Positions 1-11,164 of a stretch of 64,000 nucleotides of DNA are shown one piece after another. Source of the DNA: Melastoma dodecandrum (taxonomy: Eukaryota > Streptophyta > Magnoliopsida > Myrtales > Melastomataceae); contig JARUPY010000112.1 in assembly GCA_029817715.1 (NCBI GenBank), positions 124,001 to 188,000 of the forward strand. Direction: 5' to 3'. Numbering within the stretch: position 1 is the first letter of the stretch; every line of letters begins with the position of its first letter. A model generated the notes under the pieces. It did no database searches. It worked only from the letters and a program-made list of their open reading frames with translations, and had not been told where the DNA came from. Position numbers and translations under genes: made by a program.

Positions 1-1710
1 AGCACCCTTAAATTAGGCATAATCTGTAAATGCACTGTTCAGCATAATTTATCAACACATTTAACGATCAAGCACATGACATATGGGAGGATGCGGAGGA
101 GGAGTTCGTACCAGCTTTTTAGTACCCCGCCATGTACCTTGAATTCGAAGAACAACTAGGTTGCTCATCTTGAAGAAGTCGGGTTTCAACAGTTTATTAC
201 AATTCCGCTAAGAAAGCCACAGCAACGTCTTCCGGATACTTCCTAAATCTCCAATAAATTGATACTTTCCTTCTAGATGAAGATACAACAAATTAGATAA
301 TCCTCTAAAGTTCTTGTTAGAGAGTTCGTATTCTTCAGTAATACTTCTGAAGTCCAAGACCATTGCTATGATTTCCTTCGAGACCTAATAAACGAAAAAA
401 TTTAAATAACATTAATAATTATATTGTCCTCGGTGAAGAGCGACATCAATCCCATAGTAATGCACATGGAAAGAAAGTGTAATATTTTAAATGCAAACTT
501 AATTCAACGAGTTCCTTACCTTTTTCTGAAGCACTATCTTTAAGGCATAGTTTGGATCCCAAAGTCTATTACACATTTCAGGCTTTCCGGGGCTTTCCGA
601 TTGAATAATTTCTCTTCCCATGTCTCGAAGCTGGTCGTGAATCCGGATTTGACCGTCTAAATCAATCCTTATCAATGATTTGTTGATGAGTACCTTCACT
701 CCGCTTTTTGGATGCAATTCGCGAGCTTCCCAAAGATAATCCATGTACTCGGATGCATCACTTCCCGAAAACAGGCTATATCGAGGAAAATTTCCATCTC
801 CCTCCAATCTAACCCATCATAACTTACCTTCAAGATCTCAAAGACGTCTTCTTGGGGAATGTTCTTCAGCTTTTTGAGCTCAGACTTCCATGAATCTTTG
901 CTCTCACAACACAAGTGTCTTCCAATCACCACCAAAGCCAAGGGAAGGTTACCAGTGGTCTCAACGACCTTTTTCGATAAAGAAAGATAATCTTCTGGAG
1001 GCTCATCGGTGCCAAAGGCATGCCTGCTGAAGAGTTGAAGGCCATGGTTGTTGTCCATTTTCTCCATTTCGTAAACTTGAAGTAATTTGGAATAAGGATG
1101 AATAAATTGTTTGCAAACACTTTCATCCCTAGTCGTGATTATGACTCGACTGCCTGTTCCTAACGTGTCTTCTGGATTTTTCATCAGCAGCTTTTCCAGT
1201 TGAAAGAACTTATCCACGTCGTCGAGAACCAGAAGAACCCTCTTGCACTGAATCCTTCGTATCATCTCACCGTCGTAGTTATAAGATCTAGCATTTTGGC
1301 CACCGAGAATGTCCTCCAATAACTTGTTCTGCAATTTCTCAATGCCTCCATTACCCTTGGACGTCTCACGCACATCGGTATGGAAACTGGAACCTTCGAA
1401 TCGGGAATGTAATTGATTGAAGATGACGCGAGCAATGGTCGTCTTCCCAATTCCCCCCATGCCATGAAGCACAACGAGTCTTACTCCCGAGGAGTCACAG
1501 TCTAGCAGATTTAACAGGTCGGATACTCGATCATCGATCCCTGTTAGATGATCAGGCAAAATTTGATCTTTAATTCTCAACTTACCAAAAATGTCCTGGA
1601 CTATTGATTGAACGAATCTCCCTTCGCCTCAAGACGACGATGAAAATAGAGTAATATTTTAGAAAATTAATTTCCAAAGTGAGCAAAATAACATGGCTCT
1701 GGTGGTTACC
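1..1710 (-). pseudogene. TNL copy A: TIR-NBS-LRR receptor pseudogene, cut by window edge
   Basis: This is the remains of an intracellular TIR-NB-ARC-LRR immune receptor. Exons inferred from conserved splice signals are NB-ARC 520-1627 (donor GTAAGG), LRR-start exon 112-384, and the first bases of the long LRR exon (1-23), which runs off the window. The NB-ARC shows P-loop GMGGIGKTT, kinase-2 KRVLLVLDDVD, RNBS-B SRVIITTRD, GNLPLAL and an MHD-like IHDQLRDMG. Defects: a 1-base deletion near 745-750 shifts frame in the ARC region compared with copy C, and a TGG-to-TAG change stops the LRR-start exon near 222. The TIR is only a C-terminal remnant, annotated separately. With no complete TIR and two frame-breaking lesions it cannot make a normal receptor. 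The identity of the family is certain. That it is a pseudogene follows from the lesions seen, barring sequence error. Confidence 0.92.
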
Positions 1711-1940
1711 CCTGGATGGCTTTGGAGTCCCATCCGCTCATCCCGCTGACCGTCTTAAGCGCTTCCTCCCATTTCTTCACGACGTCGTGGCCATGTCGAT
1801 CTTTGTGTGCGTCGAGCGCTTTTCGATACAGCTCTGTTCGCAGCTTTACATCGGCCGGATCTGCCCCGTAGAAAATCGGTAGTATGATCTTCCTGCCGAC
1901 GTTTGAGCCTCCGTGGAGATCCACCATCATGTCGAGCTCC
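1706..1940 (-). pseudogene. TNL copy A: C-terminal TIR remnant
   Basis: The minus strand encodes the last ~75 residues of a TIR domain (MMVDLHGGSNVGRKIILPIF through GWDSKAIQG), ending at donor GGTAACC. The N-terminal half, with the FLSFRG strand and the catalytic-loop region, is missing. At 1946-1966 the DNA that should continue the TIR is replaced by a short stretch reading ATGCGTCCAGCGCAT, the inverted form of the same stretch in copies B and C. It then joins directly to the membrane-segment exon. So a deletion together with a micro-inversion fused the upstream exon to mid-TIR, out of frame. Confidence 0.85.
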
Positions 1941-1973
1941 CTGAGGCACTATGCGTCCAGCGCATGATGTGAC

Positions 1974-2109
1974 CGGTGTTGGTGTGACCGGCTGATGCGC
2001 CTTGGTTTCCTTTACTGCGTCGCTTCATGGAAATAGTCATCACAACGGATGCAGCCGCGACGATGATTATAATCCATTTCATGGCCAAAGCTGCGGCAAA
2101 ATTTGACAT
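1974..2109 (-). CDS. putative 5' exon with membrane segment, TNL copy A
   Basis: A short open segment starts at an ATG ending at 2109 (MSNFAAALAMKW...). It contains an Ile/Val/Ala-rich hydrophobic run of about 18-20 residues followed by basic residues (MKRRSKGN) and a polar tail. It ends before a GT in the same place as the homologous segment of copy C (18685-18826). Conservation of the reading frame in two diverged copies suggests a real exon that would put an N-terminal membrane anchor in front of the TIR. No transcript evidence is available here. Because the adjoining TIR is deleted, this copy cannot be functional. Confidence 0.45.
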
Positions 2110-2179
2110 ATTTTTAGGGACACGTGAGCAGTGTAACTGAGTCACGACGACGTAATCTAAGCAGCCCCTGGATCATTAT

Positions 2180-2345
2180 GTATGGGATATGAGCTGCCAC
2201 TTACACGGATGTGGATTGCTGATGAAGAATCTACTGGTTGTGAACCGCACGAGACAACTGGGTTGGAACCCCTCCTGCTGCTGCAGCTGTTGCGCGGGAC
2301 GGCGGAGGAGGACGAGGAGGAGAGGAAGAGGAACCAAACTCAACA
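2180..2345. repeat. TNL upstream block shared by copies A, B and C
   Basis: This block matches 8235-8345 upstream of copy B and 18895-19100 upstream of copy C. All have the same run of words (ggattgctgatgaag, actgggttggaa, cctgctgctg) and, in A and C, a GAGGA-rich tract. It probably belongs to the promoter or 5' UTR of the ancestral gene, duplicated with it. A leucine-rich minus-strand ORF inside it is not conserved and is not called as a gene. Confidence 0.55.
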
Positions 2346-3036
2346 CACTTCATACTAATAATAATAAATTTGAGAAGTAGAAGTGCTTTCGGTGCGTGGG
2401 TGCGAAACTTCCTCTTCCTTCCGTCTGTCTGGGTCCCAACGGCAGACATCCTCTGACCATCAAACGCGGTTTCACAGAAGAATCATGGAACATGAACTAA
2501 TTAATGAAATTCGCCGGTCTTCTTTTAGCCGTCAGTACCTTTTTTTCAAACTTATTAAATTCGACTTCGACTTCTGAATTGTAATTCGGAAATTCCAAAA
2601 CTGTCTGCGCTATTTTGTGAATTGTTTTTTCAACTAACCTCATTTAGTAACATAACTCCAACATAACACAACCCAGATTAAAAAAAAAAAAATCAATTCT
2701 CAAACCCAGAAAAGATTGGATTTAATAAAATTTGGGAACAAAAAAAAAAGGTAGAGGAGAAAATAGAAAAAGAGTAAAATTATAGAGGCCATGTATGTGA
2801 CTCGGACTAAACATAGCATGGAGGCCCAACGCTACAAAATAAGATAATGTGTTCATTAAGATGACATCCCGGGAGATAAAAGATCAATGATTCTTGACCA
2901 TGGAGTGAAACTGATGATTTCTCATGCAAAAAATAAATCCATGTATACTATATATGAGAAGCATAAAATATATGTTATCGGTGACAATTTAAGAGGAGAG
3001 GGTCCCCACATATATGTGTGAATCGATTTTCACTTT
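2346..3036. other. no gene seen; AT-rich flank
   Basis: AT-rich sequence with A-runs near 2680 and 2740. No ORF with recognisable content. It separates TNL copy A from a copia remnant. Confidence 0.5.
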
Positions 3037-3264
3037 GTGTGGGAAAATGTTACAGAAGGTAAGTTGCAGCTGGTTCATGTAAGCTCAGAAGAACAAGTGG
3101 TTGATCCTCTTACAAAGGTTATACCAACCCAAAAGTTCCTCGGTGCAAGATGTACAGTTGTACACAGACCATGTGATGGTGATTATGCTGAATATGATTC
3201 TCTGAAGCAAATAGGAGAGGTGTCTCAATTACGAGAAAGTGTTGACAAGCGAGTCAACAAGTGA
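3037..3264 (+). pseudogene. copia-type pol C-terminal remnant (tentative)
   Basis: A 75-residue ORF contains GKLQLVHVSSEEQVVDPLTK followed by VIPTQKFLGA. This resembles the conserved end of Ty1/copia polyproteins after RNase H (usual form: ...VSSxxQLADxFTKxLPxxKF). No upstream RT or integrase is present, so it is a 3' fragment. A candidate short LTR follows immediately (3287-3452), which supports the reading. The match is by motif only. Confidence 0.4.
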
Positions 3265-3286
3265 AGCAGTTAGATTTCCAGGGAAG

Positions 3287-3452
3287 TGTTGGACTAGTAA
3301 GAGAAGAAGAGGAGGCCCAGGCCTTGAATGAATGAGAAAGTCCAGCCCCTTAGAATGAAATGAGGATAAGGGATCGCTAATCTAGTGAGTTTGTTAGATA
3401 ACATGATGAGGCTGTAATACTATAAAATACATATCAATGAAAAGTTACAACA
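3287..3452 (+). repeat. putative short copia LTR (solo or 3' LTR)
   Basis: The segment begins TGTTG and ends CAACA (5 bp inverted termini) and contains a TATA-like actataaaatac about 35 bp from the end. It follows a copia pol tail. No partner LTR was found in the window, so it would be the surviving 3' LTR of a truncated element. The length of 166 bp is at the short end for copia LTRs. Confidence 0.35.
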
Positions 3453-3472
3453 GTCTATTCCTCAAAACAATC

Positions 3473-3508
3473 TTCTTCTTCTTCACCCTCTACTTCTTCT
3501 TCGTCTTA

Positions 3509-3540
<32 letters not shown>

Positions 3541-3550
3541 TTTCTTCTGC
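3473..3550. repeat. CTT/TCT microsatellite
   Basis: Imperfect pyrimidine trinucleotide repeat (cttctt with ctactt and cctctt interruptions), ending where the TIR relic at 3553 begins. Confidence 0.85.
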
Positions 3551-3552
3551 CT

Positions 3553-3690
3553 ACCTCCACCATCATGTCGAGCTCCCTGAGGCACCATTCGCTGGATGCG
3601 TAGTTCCTGGAAAGGACGACGGCTTAGACCCTGGAGCCGCGGATCACTCACTCGATCTCTCCTCTGATTACTTCGCCGCGATGGAAAATG
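3553..3690 (-). pseudogene. TNL relic: mid-TIR fragment
   Basis: The minus strand carries the middle of a TIR domain, seen as EVI.GE.ERVIRGSR and SRNYASSEWCLRELDMMVE in shifting frames, with internal stops. It matches 7870-7990 and 18250-18370 in the better copies. It has no NB-ARC beside it. It lies downstream (in minus orientation) of an LRR-start relic at 3770, which is the reverse of gene order, so the two relics were shuffled or come from different copies. Confidence 0.7.
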
Positions 3691-3769
3691 TCCGCATCTG
3701 TTAAGTATCTATGCGTAGATTATTGCATGGTTTAAATAAGAATTTGTAAACAACTACCTAACGCAGGTT

Positions 3770-4063
3770 TATTTGCATCTGATCTGATGGAAAGAGTGTG
3801 CATGGAGGACTTCATAAGGACTTTGGAGGACATCTGATGGCCGAACAAATCCTCTAAAGTTCTCATTAGAGAGTTTGTGTTTTTCGGTAATACTTCCCAA
3901 GCCCAAGTCAATTGCTATGATTTTCTCCGAAACCTTATAAACGAGAAAATTCAACTGACATTAATAATCATACTATGCTCATGAAGAGTGACATCAATCC
4001 CAAAGTAATGCACATGGAAAGAAAGTAATATTTTAAATGCTAACTTAATTCAACGGCTTTTCA
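3770..4063 (-). pseudogene. TNL relic: LRR-start exon and intron fragment
   Basis: The minus strand encodes VSEKIIAIDLGLGSITEKHK and then LSNENFRGF, the start of the short LRR exon found at 112-384, 6090-6362 and 16338-16610. Beyond it (higher coordinates) the upstream intron, with its aataatcat...gcacatggaaagaaag words, is retained to about 4063. The exon loses homology after about 60 bases of LRR. This is a degenerate partial gene copy between copies A and B. Confidence 0.7.
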
Positions 4064-4245
4064 CGAGCAGAGCTCAATCAATTCATAAACGGTTCTGTCA
4101 ACACGATTGTTTGTGATGGAATAAATATTGTTCTAATCATCGCCTTTATTTTTTAAATAAATTCCAAAACGATTGTTCTTCATTCAGCTCTTCATGTTCG
4201 GAAGAGGAAAGAAGTGGTCGACTTTGAAATAAAAAACAACATTTT

Positions 4246-4569
4246 TTAAGCATCCAATGAGACATCTTGTAATTCCCTGTATTCCCTGTAACTCCTACTA
4301 AAACAATCCAACTTGTCACAGCGAACAATTGATAGGTCACACTCGTCGATCAAATGGGGCACGGGGAGCCACGAGGAGCAAGACCAGATATTCACTCTCT
4401 CCAATCTTTTCAAGCCCAACAAATCCTGAATTCCGCAAATTGAATGGCATTCCAAAATTTCCAACTCCTCCAACATCTCCAATTGTTCCGGTCCTGGAAT
4501 CTCCACCAACGCTCTACACTTTCCCCCCGTATTCCCTGTAACTCCCCCTAAAATACTCCAACTTGGCAC
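4246..4569 (-). repeat. tandem duplication of the TNL C-terminal segment in copy B
   Basis: The segment encoding ...ALVEIPGPEQLEMLEELEI, CHSICGIQDLLGLKRL and SYREYRELQDVSLDA repeats, with divergence, the final part of the long LRR exon at 4514-4790. The junction (ggggggaaagtgtag, near 4525) puts the second unit one base out of frame. The shared ending RELQDVSLDA / RELEDVSLDA with copy C shows that the outer unit holds the original stop codon. Confidence 0.75.
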
Positions 4570-6001
4570 ACCAACAAATTGATAGGCGACACTCGTCGAT
4601 CACACAGGGCACGCGGAGCAACGAGGGGCAATCACGGATATTCACACTTTTCAATCTTTTCAAGCCCAACAAATCCTGAATTCCGCAAATGGAATGGCAC
4701 CGGTGAAAACTCAACTCCTCCAACATCTCCAATTTTTCCAGTCCTGGAATCTCCATCAACGCTTTACAGTGTAAGAACAAAAGCCACCTCAGCCCCCTCA
4801 ATCTCCCTATATTTGACACTCGGATGAGACTATCAGATCTCCAAATACTCAACTTGGTAAGATTGGGTAACGAATCCAGCCCACCAAGCTTCACCTCCGT
4901 CCATGTGAAATCTTTAATCTTCACATGTGTCTCCCGGGAAGCCTTGTCTGGAAAACTCAAACCGAGAGTCTTGAGCCTGGAAAGGAACCCCAACTCCAAA
5001 GCTCCTCCAAATGTAATAATTCTCTTTCCATACTTTTCTGTACAACTTATTTCTTCATAGAGTCCCACCGTCTTCCATGAAAAAAAAAATGCAAAGAGTG
5101 TTAGGCTAGCAGGAAGTCTTGGAAGCTCCTGAAGCATGTTGGAACCATTCAATTTAAGGGACTTGAGGCTCGTGAGTTGGATAATTGTTGTCGGCATGAA
5201 GCGAATCTTACTCCCCGAAAGGTTCAATTTTTCTAAAGCTGATAGGTTCCCGATTTCTTCCGGAGTTCCTTCTTCAAGAGGACAACCCGAAGCATTCAAC
5301 ACTGTTAGGCTGGTTGGAAGTCCTCGAATCTCCCGAAGCATGTTGTAACCACTGAAATAGAGGTCCTTAAGGCTTGTGAGTTGGCTGACCGTTGCTGGCA
5401 GGAAGCGAATCTTACTCCTCGAAAGGTCCAATTCTTCTAAAGCCGATAGGCTCCCGATTTCTTCCGGAATTCCTTCTTCGAGAGGACACCCCGAAGCATT
5501 CAACACCGTTAGGCTGGTTGGAAGTCCTCGAATCTCCTGAAGCATCTTACAATTTGTCAAGTCGAGGTACTTAAGGCTCGTGAGTTGGCTGACCGTTGCT
5601 GGCAGGAAGCGAATCTTACTCCATGAAAGGTCCAATTCTTCTAAAGCTGATAGGTTCCCGATGTCTTCCAGAATTCCTTCTTCGAGAGCACAATTCGAAG
5701 CTTTCAACACCGTTAGGCTGGTTGGAAGTCCTCGAATCTTCCGAAGCATGTTGCAATTAGTCACAATTAGCTCCCGTAAAGCTCTTGCACCACAGAGCTC
5801 TTTTGGTAAACTCCTCAAAGACTTACAGCAGTAGATGTTCATATAAGTAAGACTCTCCAACTTACCCACCGAATGGTGGATTTCTTCCAAGGTTTTTAAA
5901 TACTCAAAAACCATAATCTCCAACTTTATGCAACAAGAGACATCAGGAGTTGTCATCATATCACTGTTGGAGATTGCCAGCACCCTTAAATTAGGCATAA
6001 T
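4514..6001 (-). CDS. TNL copy B: long LRR exon (open within the pseudogene)
   Basis: About 495 codons are open. The exon starts after an acceptor (CAG before ATTATGCCTAATTTAAGGG). Residues ~80-240 hold three near-identical modules of about 48 residues that begin GLPTSLTVLNASGCPLEEG and continue PEEIG.LSALEELDLS and IRFLPATVSQLTSLK. The C-terminal ~200 residues are a post-LRR region with the string ECHSICGIQDLLGLKRL. The near-identity of the modules implies recent duplication or homogenisation. The frame ends early (SYREYGGKV) because of an out-of-frame tandem duplication of the C-terminal segment (4246-4569). Confidence 0.85.
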   Translation of the reverse strand: MMPNLRVLAISNSDMMTTPDVSCCIKLEIMVFEYLKTLEEIHHSVGKLESLTYMNIYCCKSLRSLPKELCGARALRELIVTNCNMLRKIRGLPTSLTVLKASNCALEEGILEDIGNLSALEELDLSWSKIRFLPATVSQLTSLKYLDLTNCKMLQEIRGLPTSLTVLNASGCPLEEGIPEEIGSLSALEELDLSRSKIRFLPATVSQLTSLKDLYFSGYNMLREIRGLPTSLTVLNASGCPLEEGTPEEIGNLSALEKLNLSGSKIRFMPTTIIQLTSLKSLKLNGSNMLQELPRLPASLTLFAFFFSWKTVGLYEEISCTEKYGKRIITFGGALELGFLSRLKTLGLSFPDKASRETHVKIKDFTWTEVKLGGLDSLPNLTKLSIWRSDSLIRVSNIGRLRGLRWLLFLHCKALMEIPGLEKLEMLEELSFHRCHSICGIQDLLGLKRLKSVNIRDCPSLLRVPCVIDECRLSICWCAKLEYFRGSYREYGGKV

Positions 6002-8345
6002 CTGTAAATGCACCGTTCAGCATAATTTATCAGCACATTTTACGATCAAGCACATGACATATGGGAGGATGGGGAGGAGGAGTTCATACCAGCTTTTTAG
6101 TACCCCGCCATCTACGTTGAATTCGGAGAACAACTAGGTTGCTCATCTTGAAGAAGTCAGGCTTCAACAGTTGATTACAATTCCGCCAAGAAAGCCACAG
6201 TAACGTCTTCCGGATACTTCCAAAATCTCTAATAAATTGATACTTTCCTTCTAGATGAAGATACAACAAATTAGATAATCCTCTAAAGTTCTTGTTAGAG
6301 AGTTCGTATTCTTCAGTAATACTTTTAAAGTCCAACACCATTGCTTTGATTTCCTTCGAGACCTAATAAATGAAAAAATTGAAATAACATTAATAATCAT
6401 AATGCACATGGAAAGAAATTGTAATATTTTAAATACAAACTTAATTCAACGGGTTCCTTAGCTTTTTCTGACGCACTATCTTTAAGGCATAGTTTGGATC
6501 CCAAAGTCTACTACACATTTCAGGCTTTCCGGGGCTTTCCGATCGAATAATTTCTCTTCCCATGTCTCGAAGCTGGTCGTGAATCCAGAATTGACCGTCT
6601 GAATAAATCCTTATCAATGATTTGTTGATGAGTACCTTCATTCCGCTTTGTGGATGCAATTCGCGAGCTTCCCAGAGATAATGCACATACCCCGACTGCA
6701 TCACTTCCTGAAAACACGCTATATCGAGAAAAATTTCCTTCTCCCTCCAGTCTAACCCCTCATAACTTACCTTCAAGATCTCAAAGACGTCTTCTTGGGG
6801 AACTTGCTTCAACTTTTTGAGCTCAGACTTCCATGAGTCTTTGCTCTCACAACACAAGTGTCTTCCAATTACCACCAAAGCCAAGGGAAGGTTCCCAGTG
6901 GTCTTAACGACCTGTTTCGATAAAAGAAAGATAATCTTCTGGAGGCTCATCAGTGCCAAAGGCATACCTGCTGAAGAGTTGAAGGGTGTGGTTGTCGTCC
7001 ATTTTCTCCATTTCGTAAAATTGAAGTAATTTGGAAGCAGGACGAACAAATTGTTTGCAAACGCTTTTATCCCTAGTCGTAATTATGACTCGACTGCCTG
7101 TTCCTAACGTGTCTTCTAGATTTTTCAACAGCAGCTTTTCCAGTTAAAAGAACTTATCCACGTCATCGAGAACCAGAAGAACCCTCTTGCACTGAATCCT
7201 TCGTATCATCTCACCGTCGTAGTTACAAGATCTAGCATTTTTGCCACCGAAAATGTCCTCCAATAACTTGTTCTGCGATTTCTCAATGCCTCCATTACCC
7301 TTGGACGTCTCACGCACATCGGAAAGGAAACTGGAGCCTTCGAATTGGGAATGTAATTTATTGAAGATGATGCGAGCAATGGTCATCTTCCCAATTCCCC
7401 CCATGCCATGAAGCACCACGAGTCTTACTCCCAAGGAGTCACAGTCCAGCAGATTTAACACGTCGGATACTCGATCATCGATCCCCGTGAGATGATCAGG
7501 CAAAATTTGATCTTTAATTCTCAACTTCCCACAAATGTCCTGAATTATTAATTGAACGAATCTGCCTTCGCTGCAAGACGACGATGAAAATAGAGTAATA
7601 TTTAAGAAAATTTATTTCCAAAGTGAGCAAAATAACATGGCTCTGGTGGTTACCCCTGGATGGCTTTGGAGTCCCATCCGCTCATCCCGCCGACCGTCTT
7701 AAGCACTTCTTCCCAATTCTTCACGGCGTCGTGGCCATGTCGATCCTTGTGTACGTCGAGCGCTTTCCGATACAGCTATGTTCGCAGCTTTACGTCGGCC
7801 GGATCTGCCCCGTAGATAATCGGCAGTATGATCTTCCTGCCGACGTTTGAGCCTCTATGGAGATCCACCATCATGTTGAGCTCCCTGAGGCACCACGCGC
7901 TGGACGCATAGTTCCTGGAAAAGACGACGGCATAAACCCTGGAACCGCGGATCGGTCGCTCGAGCTCTCCCCCTATAACTTCGCCGCGACGGATCTCCTC
8001 GTCGTCCTTGAAAACACGGAGACCGGCCTCAGTCATCCGCTGGTAGAGGTGGTCGACGATGCCGTGTCGAGCATCGGGTCCGCGGAAGCTCAGGAAAACA
8101 TCGTACTCAGATGTGATGGAGGTGGGGGTATCTCGGTCACTGCCGTTGCTCCGCACGGATTCCATTATTGATCTGCTCAAAACGCTTCCTTTGCTCCGCG
8201 AACAGAAGGTTTATGAATATTTCGTAAAACCAGATCGGTGGATTGCAGATGAAGAAGCTACTGGTTGGGAACCGCACAAGACAACTGGGTTGGAACTCCT
8301 GCTGCTGCTGGGTGGGGCGGCAGAGGAGCCATCCTTCTCATTTTC

Positions 8346-10013
8346 CAAAGCGTTTCCGGATAAAGCAGGTAATGGGGAAAAATAGTTATTGAGTCTTCCG
8401 GTGTGAATCAGCTGCCCCTTACTTTTAACGCAGTAGACTTTTATTTCGTGAGTCTTCTTTTAGCCGTCTGTCCCCCTTTTTTTTCTACTTTTTCTTTAAC
8501 AAAAAAAAAAGGACATCCCTTTCGTAAAACCCGACATCGACCCGAATATCGGTAGACATCCCTTGACCATCAAAATCCCCCCCGGATAAAGACATCACAC
8601 CTAACATTACAACTATGATTAAGATCCAAGAAACGAAACCAAAATCTTAATTAATGATGATGATGAGGGGGATGAAGGAGTTGTGTTCCATTTTGTCTAT
8701 CATAACCCCAACCAATCCTTACAACATGTATTTCACTTACTTTGTAGAACATGACTAATTAATTAAACAGGGCACGCTCAAATTGAGCCCAAGTTCACAC
8801 TCAGATGGACCCCTCTTTCCTTCTATTTAATAATAATAATAATAATAAATTTTGTTCATTCTTCCATCCTCAGATTTCGCGGAGACGAAGAACTTGTGCA
8901 AAAAGGACTTCATGCCGATTAGCGAATAGAGACTCCACTTAGAGACTTCATCAATTCTTTGTTTAATTATATTGAAATGGCCAACCCAAAGACTTTGGCT
9001 TCATCCAACACCTTCTGCTTATCCAACCCTAAGTCCCACGTGCACGTACCGTTAGCCGCTTCCTTGTCATACACAATAAAAAAAAGTTGCAGGAAGTTTC
9101 CTCTAAACTTATGGCATCCATATAAGAAGCCGCCCTCGGGAGGGAGCTACTGATGAATTGATGGGAAGAGTTTGCCCCAACTATTGCAAATCTTCCTCCC
9201 CGAAATTTCCCACGGGACATGGCAGGCCGACATAATTGACCGAGTCGTTGAATGAATTGATGGGGGAGACTTTTTGTGTTCCCCCTTTCATGTCTTCCTC
9301 CCCGAAATTTCCCACCCGTGAAAAAGTAGCATCGTTTCACGCCCAATGATTAAGAAAGTGGTCGGCCACGTGAATACGTCACATCGTAAGAAGGGATTGA
9401 TTGATTCCAACCAAAAGGATTAATAGATTATGTTTTTCCTGAAAACGATGAAAAATATTTTTGTGTGAAGTGGCAGACAATTCACAGCTCATCCATGTGA
9501 TCTGAGCAAAGAATCGAGGGGAAAGCTTTTCTTTTTCAATGACAATGGGAAGCTTTTTAGGTAATATACATGAGCTTTCTATTACTCTATAACTAGTCAC
9601 GTTTTTTATTGATCGATCGGTCATCAAACCGTTTATTCGGGATAAACTCTCATACACACATCGGAATATCATTATCAAATGTATTTTAGATGGGATTTCT
9701 ACGTGTATCTCAGGTATATTTAATAATATTATATATATATATATAGTTGGAATATAACAAGACCGAGAGACTTTAAAAAAAATATAGTGTTAAAAGTATC
9801 TACACGTAGATTATTACATCGTTTCAATAAAAATTAATATTTCAACAGACACTTTCGTTGTTCTTTTTCGAGGAAACAGTCAGACGTACTTATTCCCTGA
9901 AATTTCGTTCTTTTTCTACCATTGAGACATCCCGAACAGGAACAACAATAATATAAGATGAGCTCGGACATCTTGAATTTCCACCGTTGTGCATCGCACC
10001 CCGCCATACGTCA
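8346..10013. other. no convincing gene; AT-rich intergenic DNA
   Basis: Contains a short (AAT)n tract near 8831-8850. Part of 8500-8640 resembles, in reverse, the region just upstream of TIR half F (32740-32890), so it is probably old TNL 5' flank. ORFs here are short and carry no recognisable motif. A TA-rich run lies at 9730-9745. Confidence 0.5.
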
Positions 10014-10235
10014 TCATGAATTTGCCCAGCCTTCGCACACTCCGCGTTGTCTTCCCCTCTGGCAAGCTATGCCTTGGTGATAACTCCTCCACCCTCCTCT
10101 GGTGGTGTGCGCACTTTGGCTCCTCCCTCAAACGCTTCCTCATTCTTGCTGCTGCTGCCACATCCTCCTCCTCCTCTCCAAGGACCAGCACATTTGAAGA
10201 TATCAACGATGCAACCCGGCTTATCTGCAGGTAAT
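10014..10235 (+). pseudogene. possible F-box protein fragment
   Basis: A short open segment reads MNLPSLRTLRVVFPSGKLCL and then WWCAHFGSSLKRFLILAAAA...DINDATRLICR, followed by a GTAATT that could be a donor. The wording resembles the region after the F-box in a plant F-box family (the At4g18380/At5g46170 type). I judge this from memory of the family. No F-box itself is present, so at best this is a fragment. A chance ORF is possible. Confidence 0.3.
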
Positions 10236-11160
10236 TCTTCAGAGGTTCCTTTCGCATACCATCCGTTTTTCGGGGTCCGACCCAAGTTTCTCTTAATTCA
10301 GATCACTGCAGTAAATCCAGCAACCGAGAAGGCGCTTCAAATAACTCAAAAAATTTGTTGCTGATGCCCGGGGTGGATGGATCCCAAAGATAAACACAAT
10401 TTTGGTGCTCCACGGAGTCATCCCAATTCTGAATTGAACTTGCAATGGGCAAAGATTCAATTGATGGACTTTGTTCAGTCCTTTATCCCCTGAATTCATC
10501 CTTCTGGCTTCTTACTTCACCTCTCACAATTCACCGTAGCAGGAGCAGATCGAGGGCCCAAGCTTGCCATCATCCTCCCATTATAGGACAACAAGGTGAG
10601 TGGAGTGGAGTGGAGTTGGGCTTTTCAGAGATGGATGATATTGGTGGATCGATGTCGGTCAGCGAGGCATGTTTCGGGAGCTATGTTCCAAAATAATGTT
10701 GTCCGACGCAAAAAAAGAAACATCAATATATATATATTTATTAACATAAGAAAGATTAAGATAGGATTGGCCTTACGACCTGTTTAATCTAGAAGCTCTC
10801 TATAGAAGCTTAGACAACAAGGTACATGCGACTTTGACGGTCGTCGTGGACATGCCCACCATTCCCATTTAAGGAGTATCAAATTCGATTCCACGCGATG
10901 ATGTCAAAGATTGCTTTGGGGATAAAGGTTTACATGTCCAAATGGTTCTGCACAAGAGAGTCCATCTTCATCTGCATTACACTCTACTGTACACATGTTG
11001 TCTATAGAAATATTTTATCATCCTCGTATTTCTTTTCCAAAAAATCATAATTTTCCTCGTATTTGTCATTTCTTTAGTGGAATATTAGCTATTTCTCCAG
11101 TAGTGTATTCATGTTTATTTGTCTTTACACATAATAATAATAATAATAATAATAATAATC
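10236..11160. other. no gene seen
   Basis: Mixed-composition DNA without a supported ORF. It ends in an (AAT/ATA)n microsatellite at about 11131-11158 that abuts the start of copia homology. Confidence 0.45.
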
Positions 11161-11164
11161 ACTA

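Larger units (their letters stand above)
4246..8180 (-). pseudogene. TNL copy B: full-length but multiply disrupted TIR-NBS-LRR pseudogene
   Basis: Layout: TIR exon 7655-8166 (ATG at 8166, MESVRSNGSDRD), NB-ARC exon about 6462-7570, LRR-start exon 6090-6362, long LRR exon from 6001 down to 4514 or 4246. The family senses pathogen effectors; the TIR is an NAD-cleaving signalling domain and the NB-ARC a nucleotide switch. Defects seen: a TAG in the TIR at about 7776 (GAG in other copies); P-loop GMGGIGKMT instead of GKTT; a TAA just before LEKLL at about 7145; a frameshift near 6917-6921; and the NB-ARC exon donor GT changed to CT at 6461. The last 230 bp are also tandemly duplicated out of frame. 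The LRR exon itself is a 499-residue open frame (4514-6013). No membrane-segment exon is found upstream. This is a pseudogene with high confidence. Confidence 0.92.
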
